From positions 434,001 through 498,000 of the forward strand of contig JAWLBI010000001.1 of assembly GCA_041394985.1 (NCBI GenBank): a stretch of 64,000 bases of DNA, written 5' to 3'. Every line of letters begins with the position of its first letter. Within the stretch, counting starts at the first letter, position 1. Of the stretch, positions 42,528-53,500 are shown one piece after another. The translations under genes and the position numbers were made by a program. Below the pieces are notes generated by a model. That model saw only the letters and a program-made list of their open reading frames with translations. It was not told the DNA's origin and ran no database searches. The stretch is from JAGLON01 sp041394985. Lineage in GTDB: Bacteria; Zixibacteria; MSB-5A5; GN15; JAAZOE01.

Positions 42528-44945
42528 ATGAAAAATTTTGCACTTACATCAATCCTGCTGATACTCCTCGTCGGAGGCCTTTGGGGACAGAATGACCCGA
42601 TCGGTGAAACCGATACGGTTTCCGTTGTCCCCATTACTATTAGCCCCGGCCAGGAATTCGGCCTGAAGATCAATCTGTGGAATGATGAAGAGCTCGGCGC
42701 GATAACGCTTCCGTTTTATTACCCGACCGATAAGCTCGAATTTCTCTCGGTGGATTTCACCGGATATCGAATCGAGTACATCAAAACCAAGCCGGTGACT
42801 CACCATGCTGACGTCGGTACGATTTTGATCGGGGCGGTCGTTATCACCGAAAGTTTCCTCCAACCCGGTTCGGGAACGCTCTGTGAAATCCGCTTTAAGG
42901 CCTCAGCCGAATTAACGGCCGATGAAATTTTCAGAGTCGATACCGGATTTATTGCACCGTCCAACTCACTGTTGTTGACGGATAATACCGGAACACGAAA
43001 TTTCCTGCCCGCTTTTACCAATGCCGATATCACCGTCGGTATGGAAAACCGGGCGCCGTACTTTACACCGATTCCCGATGTCTATGTGGCTGAAGGGGAA
43101 TCGCTGTATATCGATGTACAGGTAACCGATCCGGATGGCGATGATGTTTCCATCGTCAACCCGATTCACCCCTACAACTCCGATTTCGTCGATAACGGCG
43201 ACGGTACCGGCCTGTTCGCCTGGCGTCCTGATTTTATCGGACCGCTTTCGGCCGATATGAGCCCGTTCTATTTCGTGTTCTGGACCACCGACGGCGACGC
43301 TTCGAGTTATTACCGGGTCCGCGTCAATGTCATCAATGTCAACCGCGCCCCGATTATCAATGCCCCGGCTTCCGTACAGAATGAAGCCGGCGATTCCATC
43401 GGTATTCATGTCTCCGCCTTTGACCCCGACTTCGAACCCGTTACCTGGGAAATTTCCGGATTACCCAACGGAGCGACTTTCGACGGTGAAAACCCCGGCC
43501 TGATTTCGTGGAACAGCGATTTCTCCGATTCCGGGCATTATGAAATTACCCTGATTGCCACCGACCCGTTCGGTCTGACCGATACCGCCACTATAGATAT
43601 AGAACTGCTGCCGGTAACCCTGTTCAGCCTGACCATAGATACCCTGACCTCGTTCTCCGGCCGAATTGTTGATATCGATGTCTCTCTGAAAAACAAACTG
43701 AATGTGAAGGAATTCAGCCTGCTGCTGTTTTACGATCCGACGGCATTGTCGCTGCAGTATGTATCGAATAGTGGCAGCCGCAGCGAAGGATTTTCCTCGT
43801 TCACGTATCAAAACAACGCCAATGGTTCGCCGGGGTTGCTCCGCATTGACGGCGTGGCCGGCGGAGCCGACCCGCTTGGTGAAGGCGAGGGGACGCTATT
43901 CACGCTAACGTTCCAAATCAGTACCAATTTAAATTATATAGGCCAACAGGTACCGATTTCGTTTAAGACGCTGTTTACCAGTGATAACGTTCTTGTCCTT
44001 GATGATAACACGACTATCTATGCATATGAAATGAACCTGTTTGGCGGATATATCCTCATTGGGGCAAGCGGCGAGCGACTGCTCGGCGATATAAATCTGA
44101 ACGGCATCGCGTATGAGATCTCCGACGCCGTGTATTTCTCGAACTATTATGTGTCGCCGGAATCATATCCGCTGAATGATCAGCAGATTCTGAACGCAGA
44201 TATCAATATGGACGGCACCGCGCCGACAATCGCTGACCTCATCATGCTGATCAAGATCATTACCGGCGAGCAAAACCCGATTACCTATAAACAGGGCGAA
44301 ATCCAGGCAATGGGCGCTTCATCCGTACAGGCGACTGCCGAATTGGTACGCGAAGATGATGGCTTGTTCATAATGTTTGATTGCCCGGTCGATATCGGCG
44401 GCGCCCTGGTGCGCTTGAGCGGCGAGGATGTCGGGCAGCTCAACGCCATCAACCTGACAACGATGGATATGATGTCTGCCGTGAAGAATACGACGGCCTC
44501 CTATCTTCTGTTGAGCTATGCCGGTGAATTGATTGGCTCCGGCGAAATGACGGCAATGCAAATTTCTGACGATCCGTCGCTCGAAATCGAACTGGCGGAA
44601 GTTGAACTGGCCGATGTCAATGGCGCAGTTATCGAAACGAATAAAGTCGGATCCGGCGTTCTTCCCGAGCAGTTCGAGCTGTTCCAGAATTTCCCGAACC
44701 CGTTCAATCCGACGACCGAAATTAAATTCAATCTCAGTGCTCCGGCGCATGTCGACCTGACGGTTTACAATATCCTCGGCCAGGAAGTCATTCGTCTGGT
44801 CAACGGTGAATATCCGGCCGGACAACATTCGATTACCTGGAACAGCACCGACCGCTTCGGCGACGCGGTTGCCTCCGGGATTTATCTATACAGAATCAAG
44901 GCCGGCGACACAGTCGCCAGTCGCAAGATGGTGTTGCTGAAGTAA
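42528..44945 (+). CDS. Large secreted protein: two cohesin-like, Ig-like, dockerin-like and sorting-type domains
   Basis: An 805-residue exported protein. The signal peptide is residues 1-20. In order: a cohesin-like domain (about 25-170; GLKINLWNDEELGAITLPFY), two Ig/cadherin-like domains (about 175-360; RAPYFTPIPDVYVAEGESL, APIINAPASVQNEAGDSI), a second cohesin-like domain (RIVDIDVSLKNKLNVKEFSLL), a dockerin-type pair (GDINLNGIAYEISDAV, ADINMDGTAPTIADLIML), and the C-terminal FQNFPNPFNPTTEIKF ... KMVLLK domain. First gene of a three-gene operon; the next starts 33 bp on. Confidence 0.9.
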   Translation: MKNFALTSILLILLVGGLWGQNDPIGETDTVSVVPITISPGQEFGLKINLWNDEELGAITLPFYYPTDKLEFLSVDFTGYRIEYIKTKPVTHHADVGTILIGAVVITESFLQPGSGTLCEIRFKASAELTADEIFRVDTGFIAPSNSLLLTDNTGTRNFLPAFTNADITVGMENRAPYFTPIPDVYVAEGESLYIDVQVTDPDGDDVSIVNPIHPYNSDFVDNGDGTGLFAWRPDFIGPLSADMSPFYFVFWTTDGDASSYYRVRVNVINVNRAPIINAPASVQNEAGDSIGIHVSAFDPDFEPVTWEISGLPNGATFDGENPGLISWNSDFSDSGHYEITLIATDPFGLTDTATIDIELLPVTLFSLTIDTLTSFSGRIVDIDVSLKNKLNVKEFSLLLFYDPTALSLQYVSNSGSRSEGFSSFTYQNNANGSPGLLRIDGVAGGADPLGEGEGTLFTLTFQISTNLNYIGQQVPISFKTLFTSDNVLVLDDNTTIYAYEMNLFGGYILIGASGERLLGDINLNGIAYEISDAVYFSNYYVSPESYPLNDQQILNADINMDGTAPTIADLIMLIKIITGEQNPITYKQGEIQAMGASSVQATAELVREDDGLFIMFDCPVDIGGALVRLSGEDVGQLNAINLTTMDMMSAVKNTTASYLLLSYAGELIGSGEMTAMQISDDPSLEIELAEVELADVNGAVIETNKVGSGVLPEQFELFQNFPNPFNPTTEIKFNLSAPAHVDLTVYNILGQEVIRLVNGEYPAGQHSITWNSTDRFGDAVASGIYLYRIKAGDTVASRKMVLLK

Positions 44946-44978
44946 CGGAAAAACGAACTTAAAATATAGAGGTTTACC

Positions 44979-47522
44979 ATGAGGCGTTTGGTAGTACCAC
45001 TGACATTGCTAATACTACTCATCGGCTTGGCCGCCGGAAGCGCACAGGCGCAGGTCCCGCCAAGAGAAACCGACGAAAGCCTGGGATTCCTGAAAGACAT
45101 AAAAGCGGGCCCGGGTGACACTGTTGCGATTCCAATTTACCTGAGGAATGACTCTGTTGTCACGGGATTGCAAATGGGTTTCCACTTCGATCATAACCTA
45201 CTCCTGCCGATATTGCAATACGATAAGGATTATGATTCCATTGTGAATTACTATACCAATGCCGGGACTCCCGAGTTGATTCCCGATTCGACCGAGTGGA
45301 CTGGAAGCGGCGCCCCGGGACTCTGGTATATGTATTTCAATCCCAGCGATTCGTTGAGACGGTACAATTGGGGAAATACCTCCGCGGCCAGTAATCAGGT
45401 TCTGTATAATCTGAACGAGCGTGACAGCGCGCGGCTTTTGATGATTCCATTGTATACCGCAACGAACCCTCCCTATATTCCTGCAATGATGGAGTCAAGC
45501 AATGTTGCTGCATCAGGGGATACCGTCGGCGTTTTTATCGGCACTATTCCATTCCTGGTGAATCCGAATGCCGAACATGGCGACGATGCCCAACTTCAAG
45601 TATATGAGTTCTACTACAGTAACTCACCCGGAAGTTCAATTTTGAATAGAACACAGTTTAGTGAAAAAGAAGTACACGATACGACATTATATGAAATTGA
45701 TAATACGGTAGATCCTCCTGATACAACAAGAATTATCGATACGACAGTTACGTTTGAAGTTACGACGTACCCGCAGGATTTACTGGCGGCATATTTTATC
45801 GTGGATACAACGACCGGTGGCAGCGGCGGAGGAGATGAAAACGACTTACCGGTTCTGGCAACGATTACGCCGAGTGTATATAATATTCAACAGGGCGAAC
45901 TGGTGAGCTTCACGGTTACTGCAACTGATGCTGAAGCGGGCGTGCTGACCATCCGCGCCAACGGCGGTAGTCTGACAACACCGAATGCATCATTCGGAAC
46001 CGGAGGCGTCGTAACCGGAGCGGGCGGTCTTGCAACCGGTATCTTCTCATTTAGACCCGCGCTGGGGCAAGAGGGAACTTTTGCCTTTACCTTCCAGGCG
46101 CAGGATGATTCCGGAGCCGTGTCCGGCACCCAGGCGGTGACCATTACGGTCGAAGGGTTCGACGAAGACATCCTGTTTACGACTTCGTCTGAAGAATATA
46201 CGCCGGCCGGCGGTGTTCCGGGATTCTCGGAAGTCATCGTTCCGATCGGTATCGTTACTGAAAAAACTATCTACGGTATTCAGTTTGACCTCGAATACAA
46301 CGATAACTATTTCCTCCTGGATTCAATATTCTCGAGCGACCGGACGATGGGCTGGGAAATTTTCGACGACGTCGGAGCGACTCCCGGACGCATACGAATC
46401 GTAACGTTCGGACTGTCCAATGATTCGATGGTTGCCGGCAGTACGTCCGCGGCCCTGTACCTGGCGATGACGGTTGATGAGTTCGCCGAGCCGGGTTGCT
46501 ATGATTTGAACATCTTTAACGGATACGAGTCGATCGATCCCGATCCGAATGTTCCGGGTCTCGAACTCGTCACCGATTCCGGCATCATGTGCGTCGACCA
46601 GTGGGGCGATATCAACCTCGACCGTAACGTCAACGTCGCGGACTTGGTCAGTTGCGTCGGCTACATTATAAGTAATTTCACTCTGAATAATCGCCAGTTT
46701 GCGGCCGGTGATGTCGTACCGAACGATACCGTGAACGTAATCGACCTGGTCGGAATTATCAATGTGATCTTCGGTCTGCCGATTTCCCCGGATCCGTCAC
46801 CGGCTCCGATTGGTGAATTCGCTACCCTGAAAGTATGGCACGATGAAATACCATGGGCGGGCATCGAATCGGAAGTGATTATCGGGGCGGATATGCCGAC
46901 CGAGATCGCCGGTGTCGAACTCGACATCTCATACAATCCGAATGCGGTTGAAATGATGAAACCGATCCTGGCGGATGCCTCCAGCGGGTTTAAGATTTAC
47001 TCAACCGACAACGGCACTGGACATATGAAAGTACTCATTCACAGCAATCACCCGTGGGAAGAGAGTGAGTTGATTCCCGAGGGGCTCGGCGACATTATTA
47101 AGCTGCCGTTCGTTTCCAAGGCCGCCATCGCATATGATGATACCTATCAGGTGCGCGTTACCCGAGCGGTCATGACGACCGGTGCGGCCAAGGGAGTCGA
47201 TGTCGAAGGCGTTACGGAAGACCCGATTCTTCCCGATCACTTCGAACTGTATCAAAACAGGCCGAATCCGTTTAACCCGACGACCGATATCAGTTTCTAT
47301 ATAGATGGATCCTTCGGAATCGAGCATGTCACGCTTACGGTCTTCAATATTCTCGGACAGTCCGTGAAGACGCTCATGGATAAGGAACTTCAACCCGGTC
47401 AGTATACCGTGACGTGGGATGGCACCGACAATTGGGGCGCAAAAACTGCCTCCGGTGTCTACCTCTATAGGTTGCAGGTTGGAGATGCGGACAAAACCAA
47501 GAAAATGGTACTCCTGAAGTAG
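44979..47522 (+). CDS. Large secreted protein: cohesin-like, Ig-like, dockerin-like and sorting-type domains
   Basis: An 847-residue exported protein with the same architecture as the 42528 product. The signal peptide ends at about residue 24 (GSAQAQV). A cohesin-like domain (about 40-290; VAIPIYLRNDSVVTGLQMGF), an Ig-like domain (about 300-395), a second cohesin-like domain (EVIVPIGIVTEKTIYGIQFD), a dockerin-type pair (GDINLDRNVNVADLVSCV, GDVVPNDTVNVIDLVGII), a third beta-rich domain, and the C-terminal YQNRPNPFNPTTDISF ... KMVLLK domain follow. Middle gene of the operon; the giant repeat gene starts 15 bp downstream. Confidence 0.9.
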   Translation: MRRLVVPLTLLILLIGLAAGSAQAQVPPRETDESLGFLKDIKAGPGDTVAIPIYLRNDSVVTGLQMGFHFDHNLLLPILQYDKDYDSIVNYYTNAGTPELIPDSTEWTGSGAPGLWYMYFNPSDSLRRYNWGNTSAASNQVLYNLNERDSARLLMIPLYTATNPPYIPAMMESSNVAASGDTVGVFIGTIPFLVNPNAEHGDDAQLQVYEFYYSNSPGSSILNRTQFSEKEVHDTTLYEIDNTVDPPDTTRIIDTTVTFEVTTYPQDLLAAYFIVDTTTGGSGGGDENDLPVLATITPSVYNIQQGELVSFTVTATDAEAGVLTIRANGGSLTTPNASFGTGGVVTGAGGLATGIFSFRPALGQEGTFAFTFQAQDDSGAVSGTQAVTITVEGFDEDILFTTSSEEYTPAGGVPGFSEVIVPIGIVTEKTIYGIQFDLEYNDNYFLLDSIFSSDRTMGWEIFDDVGATPGRIRIVTFGLSNDSMVAGSTSAALYLAMTVDEFAEPGCYDLNIFNGYESIDPDPNVPGLELVTDSGIMCVDQWGDINLDRNVNVADLVSCVGYIISNFTLNNRQFAAGDVVPNDTVNVIDLVGIINVIFGLPISPDPSPAPIGEFATLKVWHDEIPWAGIESEVIIGADMPTEIAGVELDISYNPNAVEMMKPILADASSGFKIYSTDNGTGHMKVLIHSNHPWEESELIPEGLGDIIKLPFVSKAAIAYDDTYQVRVTRAVMTTGAAKGVDVEGVTEDPILPDHFELYQNRPNPFNPTTDISFYIDGSFGIEHVTLTVFNILGQSVKTLMDKELQPGQYTVTWDGTDNWGAKTASGVYLYRLQVGDADKTKKMVLLK

Positions 47523-47537
47523 TCAGGTGAGAGGGCA

Positions 47538-50500
47538 ATGATGATGTTTACGAAAATCAATATATTAACGGTTGTCGTACTTGGGCTCTTTCTCATGGCC
47601 GGCTCGGCAATGGCGCAAACAGCGCCGGTAGTATCGGATATCCCCGATCAGACGATTGCTGAAGGAGCCACCTTTACGACGATTAATCTCGATGATTACG
47701 TCACCGATGTCGAACAGACAGCGGATCAGATGACGTGGACATATAGCGGCGAGACCGAATTGACAGTGTCGATTGACGTCAATCGTGTCGCCACGATTAC
47801 TATCCCAAGCATTGACTGGAACGGTGCGGAAACAATTACCTTCCGCGCCACAGATCCTGATCTGTTGTTTGGAGAGGACGCCGCGACCTTCACGGTAACC
47901 GCCGTTAACGATGCGCCGGTAGTCTCGGACATTCCGGACCAGACAGTCGCCGAAGGCGCGACCTTCACGACGATTAATCTCGACGACTTTGTCTCCGACG
48001 TCGATAACACCGATGCCGAAATGACCTGGACATACAGCGGCAACACCGAGTTGACGGTTGATATAACCGCCAACGTTGCCACGATCACGATTCCATCGAC
48101 AGATTGGAATGGCGCTGAGACGATTACCTTCCGTGCCACCGATCCGGGTACGCTCTTCGGCGAGGACGCCGCGACCTTCACGGTAACGGCCGTCAATGAT
48201 GCTCCGGTTGTCTCCGACATTCCGGACCAGACAGTCGCCGAAGGCGCGACCTTCACGACGATTAATCTCGACGACTTTGTCTCCGACGTCGATAACACCG
48301 ATGCCGAAATGACCTGGGCATACAGCGGCAACACCGAGTTGACGGTTGACATTACCGCCAACGTTGCCACGATCACGATTCCGAGTGCCGAATGGAATGG
48401 TGCGGAGACGATTACCTTCCGCGCGACCGATCCGGGAACACTCTTTGCCGAAGATGCCGCGACCTTCACGGTAACCGCCGTCAATGATGCGCCGGTTGTC
48501 TCGGATATTCCGGACCAGACTGTCGCCGAAGGCGCAACCTTCACGACGATCAATCTCGATGACTATGTCTCCGACGTCGACAACACTGACGCCGAGATGA
48601 CCTGGACATATAGCGGCAATACCGAGTTGACGGTTGACATTACCGCCAACGTTGCCACGATCACGATTCCGAGTGCCGAATGGAATGGTGCGGAGACGAT
48701 TACCTTCCGCGCGACCGATCCGGGTACGCTCTTCGCCGAGGATGCCGCGACCTTTACAGTTACAGCCGTGAATGATGCGCCGGTAGTCTCGGACATTCCG
48801 GACCAGACAGTCGCCGAAGGCGCAACCTTCACGACGATTAATCTCGACGACTTTGTCTCCGACGTCGATAACACCGATGCCGAAATGACCTGGACATACA
48901 GCGGCAACACCGAGTTGACGGTTGATATAACCGCCAACGTTGCCACGATCACGATTCCATCGACAGATTGGAATGGCGCTGAGACGATTACCTTCCGTGC
49001 CACCGATCCGGGTACGCTCTTCGGCGAGGACGCCGCGACCTTCACGGTAACGGCCGTCAATGATGCTCCGGTTGTCTCCGACATTCCGGACCAGACAGTC
49101 GCCGAAGGCGCGACCTTCACGACGATTAATCTCGACGACTTTGTCTCCGACGTCGATAACACCGATGCCGAAATGACCTGGGCATACAGCGGCAACACCG
49201 AGTTGACGGTTGACATTACCGCCAACGTTGCCACGATCACGATTCCGAGTGCCGAATGGAATGGTGCGGAGACGATTACCTTCCGCGCGACCGATCCGGG
49301 AACACTCTTTGCCGAAGATGCCGCGACCTTCACGGTAACCGCCGTCAATGATGCGCCGGTTGTCTCGGATATTCCGGACCAGACTGTCGCCGAAGGCGCA
49401 ACCTTCACGACGATCAATCTCGATGACTATGTCTCCGACGTCGACAACACTGACGCCGAGATGACCTGGACATATAGCGGCAATACCGAGTTGACGGTTG
49501 ACATTACCGCCAACGTTGCCACGATCACGATTCCGAGTGCCGAATGGAATGGTGCGGAGACGATTACCTTCCGCGCGACCGATCCGGGTACGCTCTTCGC
49601 CGAGGATGCCGCGACCTTTACAGTTACAGCCGTGAATGATGCGCCGGTAGTCTCGGACATTCCGGACCAGACAGTCGCCGAAGGCGCAACCTTCACGACG
49701 ATTAATCTCGACGACTTTGTCTCCGACGTCGATAACACCGATGCCGAAATGACCTGGACATACAGCGGCAACACCGAGTTGACGGTTGATATAACCGCCA
49801 ACGTTGCCACGATCACGATTCCATCGACAGATTGGAATGGCGCTGAGACGATTACCTTCCGTGCCACCGATCCGGGTACGCTCTTCGGCGAGGACGCCGC
49901 GACCTTCACGGTAACGGCCGTGAATGATGCACCGGTTGTCTCCGACATTCCGGACCAGACAGTCGCCGAAGGCGCAACCTTCACGACGATCAACCTCGAT
50001 GACTATGTCTCCGACGTCGACAACACCGACGCCGAGATGACCTGGACATACAGCGGCAATACCGAGTTAACGGTTGATATTACCGCCAACGTTGCCACGA
50101 TCACGATTCCGAGTGTTGACTGGAACGGCGCTGAGACGATTACCTTCCGTGCCACCGATCCGGGTACGCTCTTTGCCGAAGATGCCGCGACCTTCACGGT
50201 AACCGGCGTTAACGATGCTCCGGTTGTCTCCGACATTCCGGACCAGACAGTGGCCGAAGGAGCCACCTTCGCGACGATCAATCTCGATGATTTTGTCACC
50301 GACACGGATAACACCGACGCCGAGATGACCTGGACCTATACCGGCAACGCCGAGTTAACGGTTGATATTACCGCCAACGTTGCCACGATCACGATTCCAT
50401 CGACAGATTGGAATGGTGCAGAAACGATCACCTTCCGCGCCACCGATCCGGGTACGCTCTTTGCCGAAGACGCCGCGACCTTCACGGTTACTGCGGTGAA

Positions 50501-53500
50501 TGATGCGCCGGTTGTCTCCGACATTCCGGACCAGACGATCGCCGAAGGCGCGACCTTTACGACGATTAATCTCGACGACTTTGTCTCCGACGTCGACAAC
50601 ACCGACGCCGAGATGACATGGACATACAGCGGCAACACCGAACTGACGGTTGATATCACCGCCAACGTTGCCACGATCACGATTCCGAGTGCCGAATGGA
50701 GCGGTGCCGAAACGATTACCTTCCGCGCGACCGATCCGGGTACGCTCTTCGCCGAAGACGCCGCAACCTTCACGGTTACTGCGGTGAATGATGCACCGGT
50801 TGTCTCGGACATTCCGGACCAGACGATTACTGAGGGTTCCAGTTTTGTGACCTTCGATCTGGACGATTATGTCACCGATATCGACAATGCCATCACCGAA
50901 CTGACCTGGTCATATACAGGCAGCAATGAATTGATGATAGTTATCGATGCTTCGAACATCGTCACAATCGGTATTCCGTCCGTAAATTGGAACGGCTCCG
51001 AAACGATTACCTTCCGCGCGACGGATCCGGGTACTGCTTTTGGCGAAAATGCTGCGACGTTCACCGTTAACGGTGTCAATGACCAGCCAATTGTCACGAA
51101 TATCCCCGACCAGACGGTCTTCGAGGGAAACTCGTTTACCTCGTTCGATCTCGATGATTTCGTTTCCGACGTCGACAATACCGATGCGGAACTGACCTGG
51201 ACATACACCGGTAATACCGAACTGACGGTCAACATCGACGCCAACAACATCGTGACGATTACGCCGCCCAGCGTGGACTGGAATGGTTCGGAAACGATCA
51301 CCTTCCGCGCCACCGACCCCGGTCTGCTGTTCTCTGAAGACGCCGCGACCTTCACGGTTACCGCGGTGGGAGATACTCCGGTCGTGTCCGATATTCCGGA
51401 CCAGACAATTGCTGAAGGCGCAACCTTCGCCACAATAAACCTCGATGATTATGTCACCGACGTCGACAATACCGACGCCGAGATGACCTGGACATACAGC
51501 GGCAATTCAGAACTATCCGTCTCAATCGATGGTTCGCGGGTTGCCACGATTACGATTCCGTCCGCGGACTGGAACGGCGCCGAAACGATTACTTTCCGCG
51601 CCACCGATCCGGGCCTGCTGTTCGCCGAGAACGCCGCCACTTTCACGGTAACGGCGGTGAATGATACACCGGTGATGACGGACATCCCGGATCAGACGAT
51701 TGCTGAAGGCGCGAGCTTCGCGACGATCAATCTTGATAACTATGTCAGCGATGTCGACAATACCGATGCCGAAATGACCTGGACGTACTCGGGCAATACA
51801 AACCTGAGTGTCTCGATCGATGGCTCTCACGTCGCCACAATAACGGCTATCGACGGTGACTGGAACGGTGCGGAAACGATTACCTTCCGCGCGACCGATC
51901 CGGGTTCTGAATTTGCCGAAGACGGTGCCACCTTCACGATCACCGCCGTCAACGATGCACCGGTCGTCTCCGACATTCCGGATCAGACAGTCGCCGAAGG
52001 CGGCAGCTTTACGACCTTCGACCTCGATGATTATGTCACCGACGTCGACAACACCGACGCCGAAATGATCTGGACCTATACCGGCAATACCGAATTGACG
52101 GTCTCGATTGATGTCGATAACATCGTCACGATCGGTATCCCGACCGTAAACTGGAACGGAGCAGAAACAATCACTTTCCGGGCCACCGATCCGGGTACGC
52201 TGTTTGCCGAAGACGCCGCGACCTTTACGGTCACGAGTGTCGGCGATGCTCCGGTCGTGTCCGATATCCCGGACCAAACGATTGCCGAAGGCGCAACCTT
52301 TACGACAATCAACCTCGATGATTATGTCAGCGACATCGACAATACCGATGCCGAGATGACCTGGACCTATACCGGTAACACCGAATTGACGGTTGCAATC
52401 GACGGTTCACGCGTTGCCACCATAACGATTCCATCAGCCGACTGGAACGGAGCGGAGACGATTACCTTCCGCGCCACCGATCCGGGCCTGCTGTTCGCAG
52501 AAGATGCCGCGACTTTCACGGTAACGGCTGTCAATGACGCGCCGGTACTGACGGACATTCCGGATCAGACGATTGACGAAGGCGCAACCTTCACCACGAT
52601 TAATCTCGATGACTATGTCTCCGACGTCGATAACACCGATGCTGAGATGACATGGACATACAGCGGCAACACCGAACTGACGGTTGATATTACCACCAAC
52701 GTTGCCACGATCACGATTCCATCGACAGATTGGAATGGCGCCGAAACGATTACCTTCCGCGCGACCGATCCGGGTACTCTGTTCGCAGAAGATGCCGCGA
52801 TTTTCACGGTCAACGCCGTCAACGATGCACCGGTACTGACGAACATTCCTGACCAGACGGTCGCCGAAGGCGAAACCTTCACGACCTTCGATCTCGATGA
52901 TTATGTCACCGACGTCGATAACACCGACGCCGAAATGACCTGGACCTATACCGGAAATACCGAACTGACGGTATCGATTGATGTCGATAACATCGTGACG
53001 ATCGGTATCCCGACTGTGTTCTGGAATGGTGCCGAAACGATTACCTTCCGTGCGACCGATCCGGGTACGCTGTTTGCCGAAGATGCTGCGACCTTCACGG
53101 TCACGAGTGTCGGCGATGCTCCGGTCGTGTCCGATATTCCGGATCAGACAATTGCCGAAGGCGCCACCTTCACCACGATTAATCTCGATGACTATGTCTC
53201 CGATGTCGATAACACCGATGCCGAGATGACCTGGACATACAGTGGCAACACCGAACTGACGGTTTCTATCGACGGTTCGCGCGTCGCCACCATTACGATT
53301 CCTAATGCCGACTGGAACGGGGCGGAAACGATTACCTTCCGCGCCACCGATCCGGGCCTGCTGTTCGCCGAAGATGCCGCGACCTTCACGGTCACTGCGG
53401 TCAACGATGCGCCGGTTGTCTCTGACATTCCGGATCAGCTCATTGATGAAGGCGCAACCTTCACCATGTTCGACCTCGATGACTATGTCACCGACATAGA

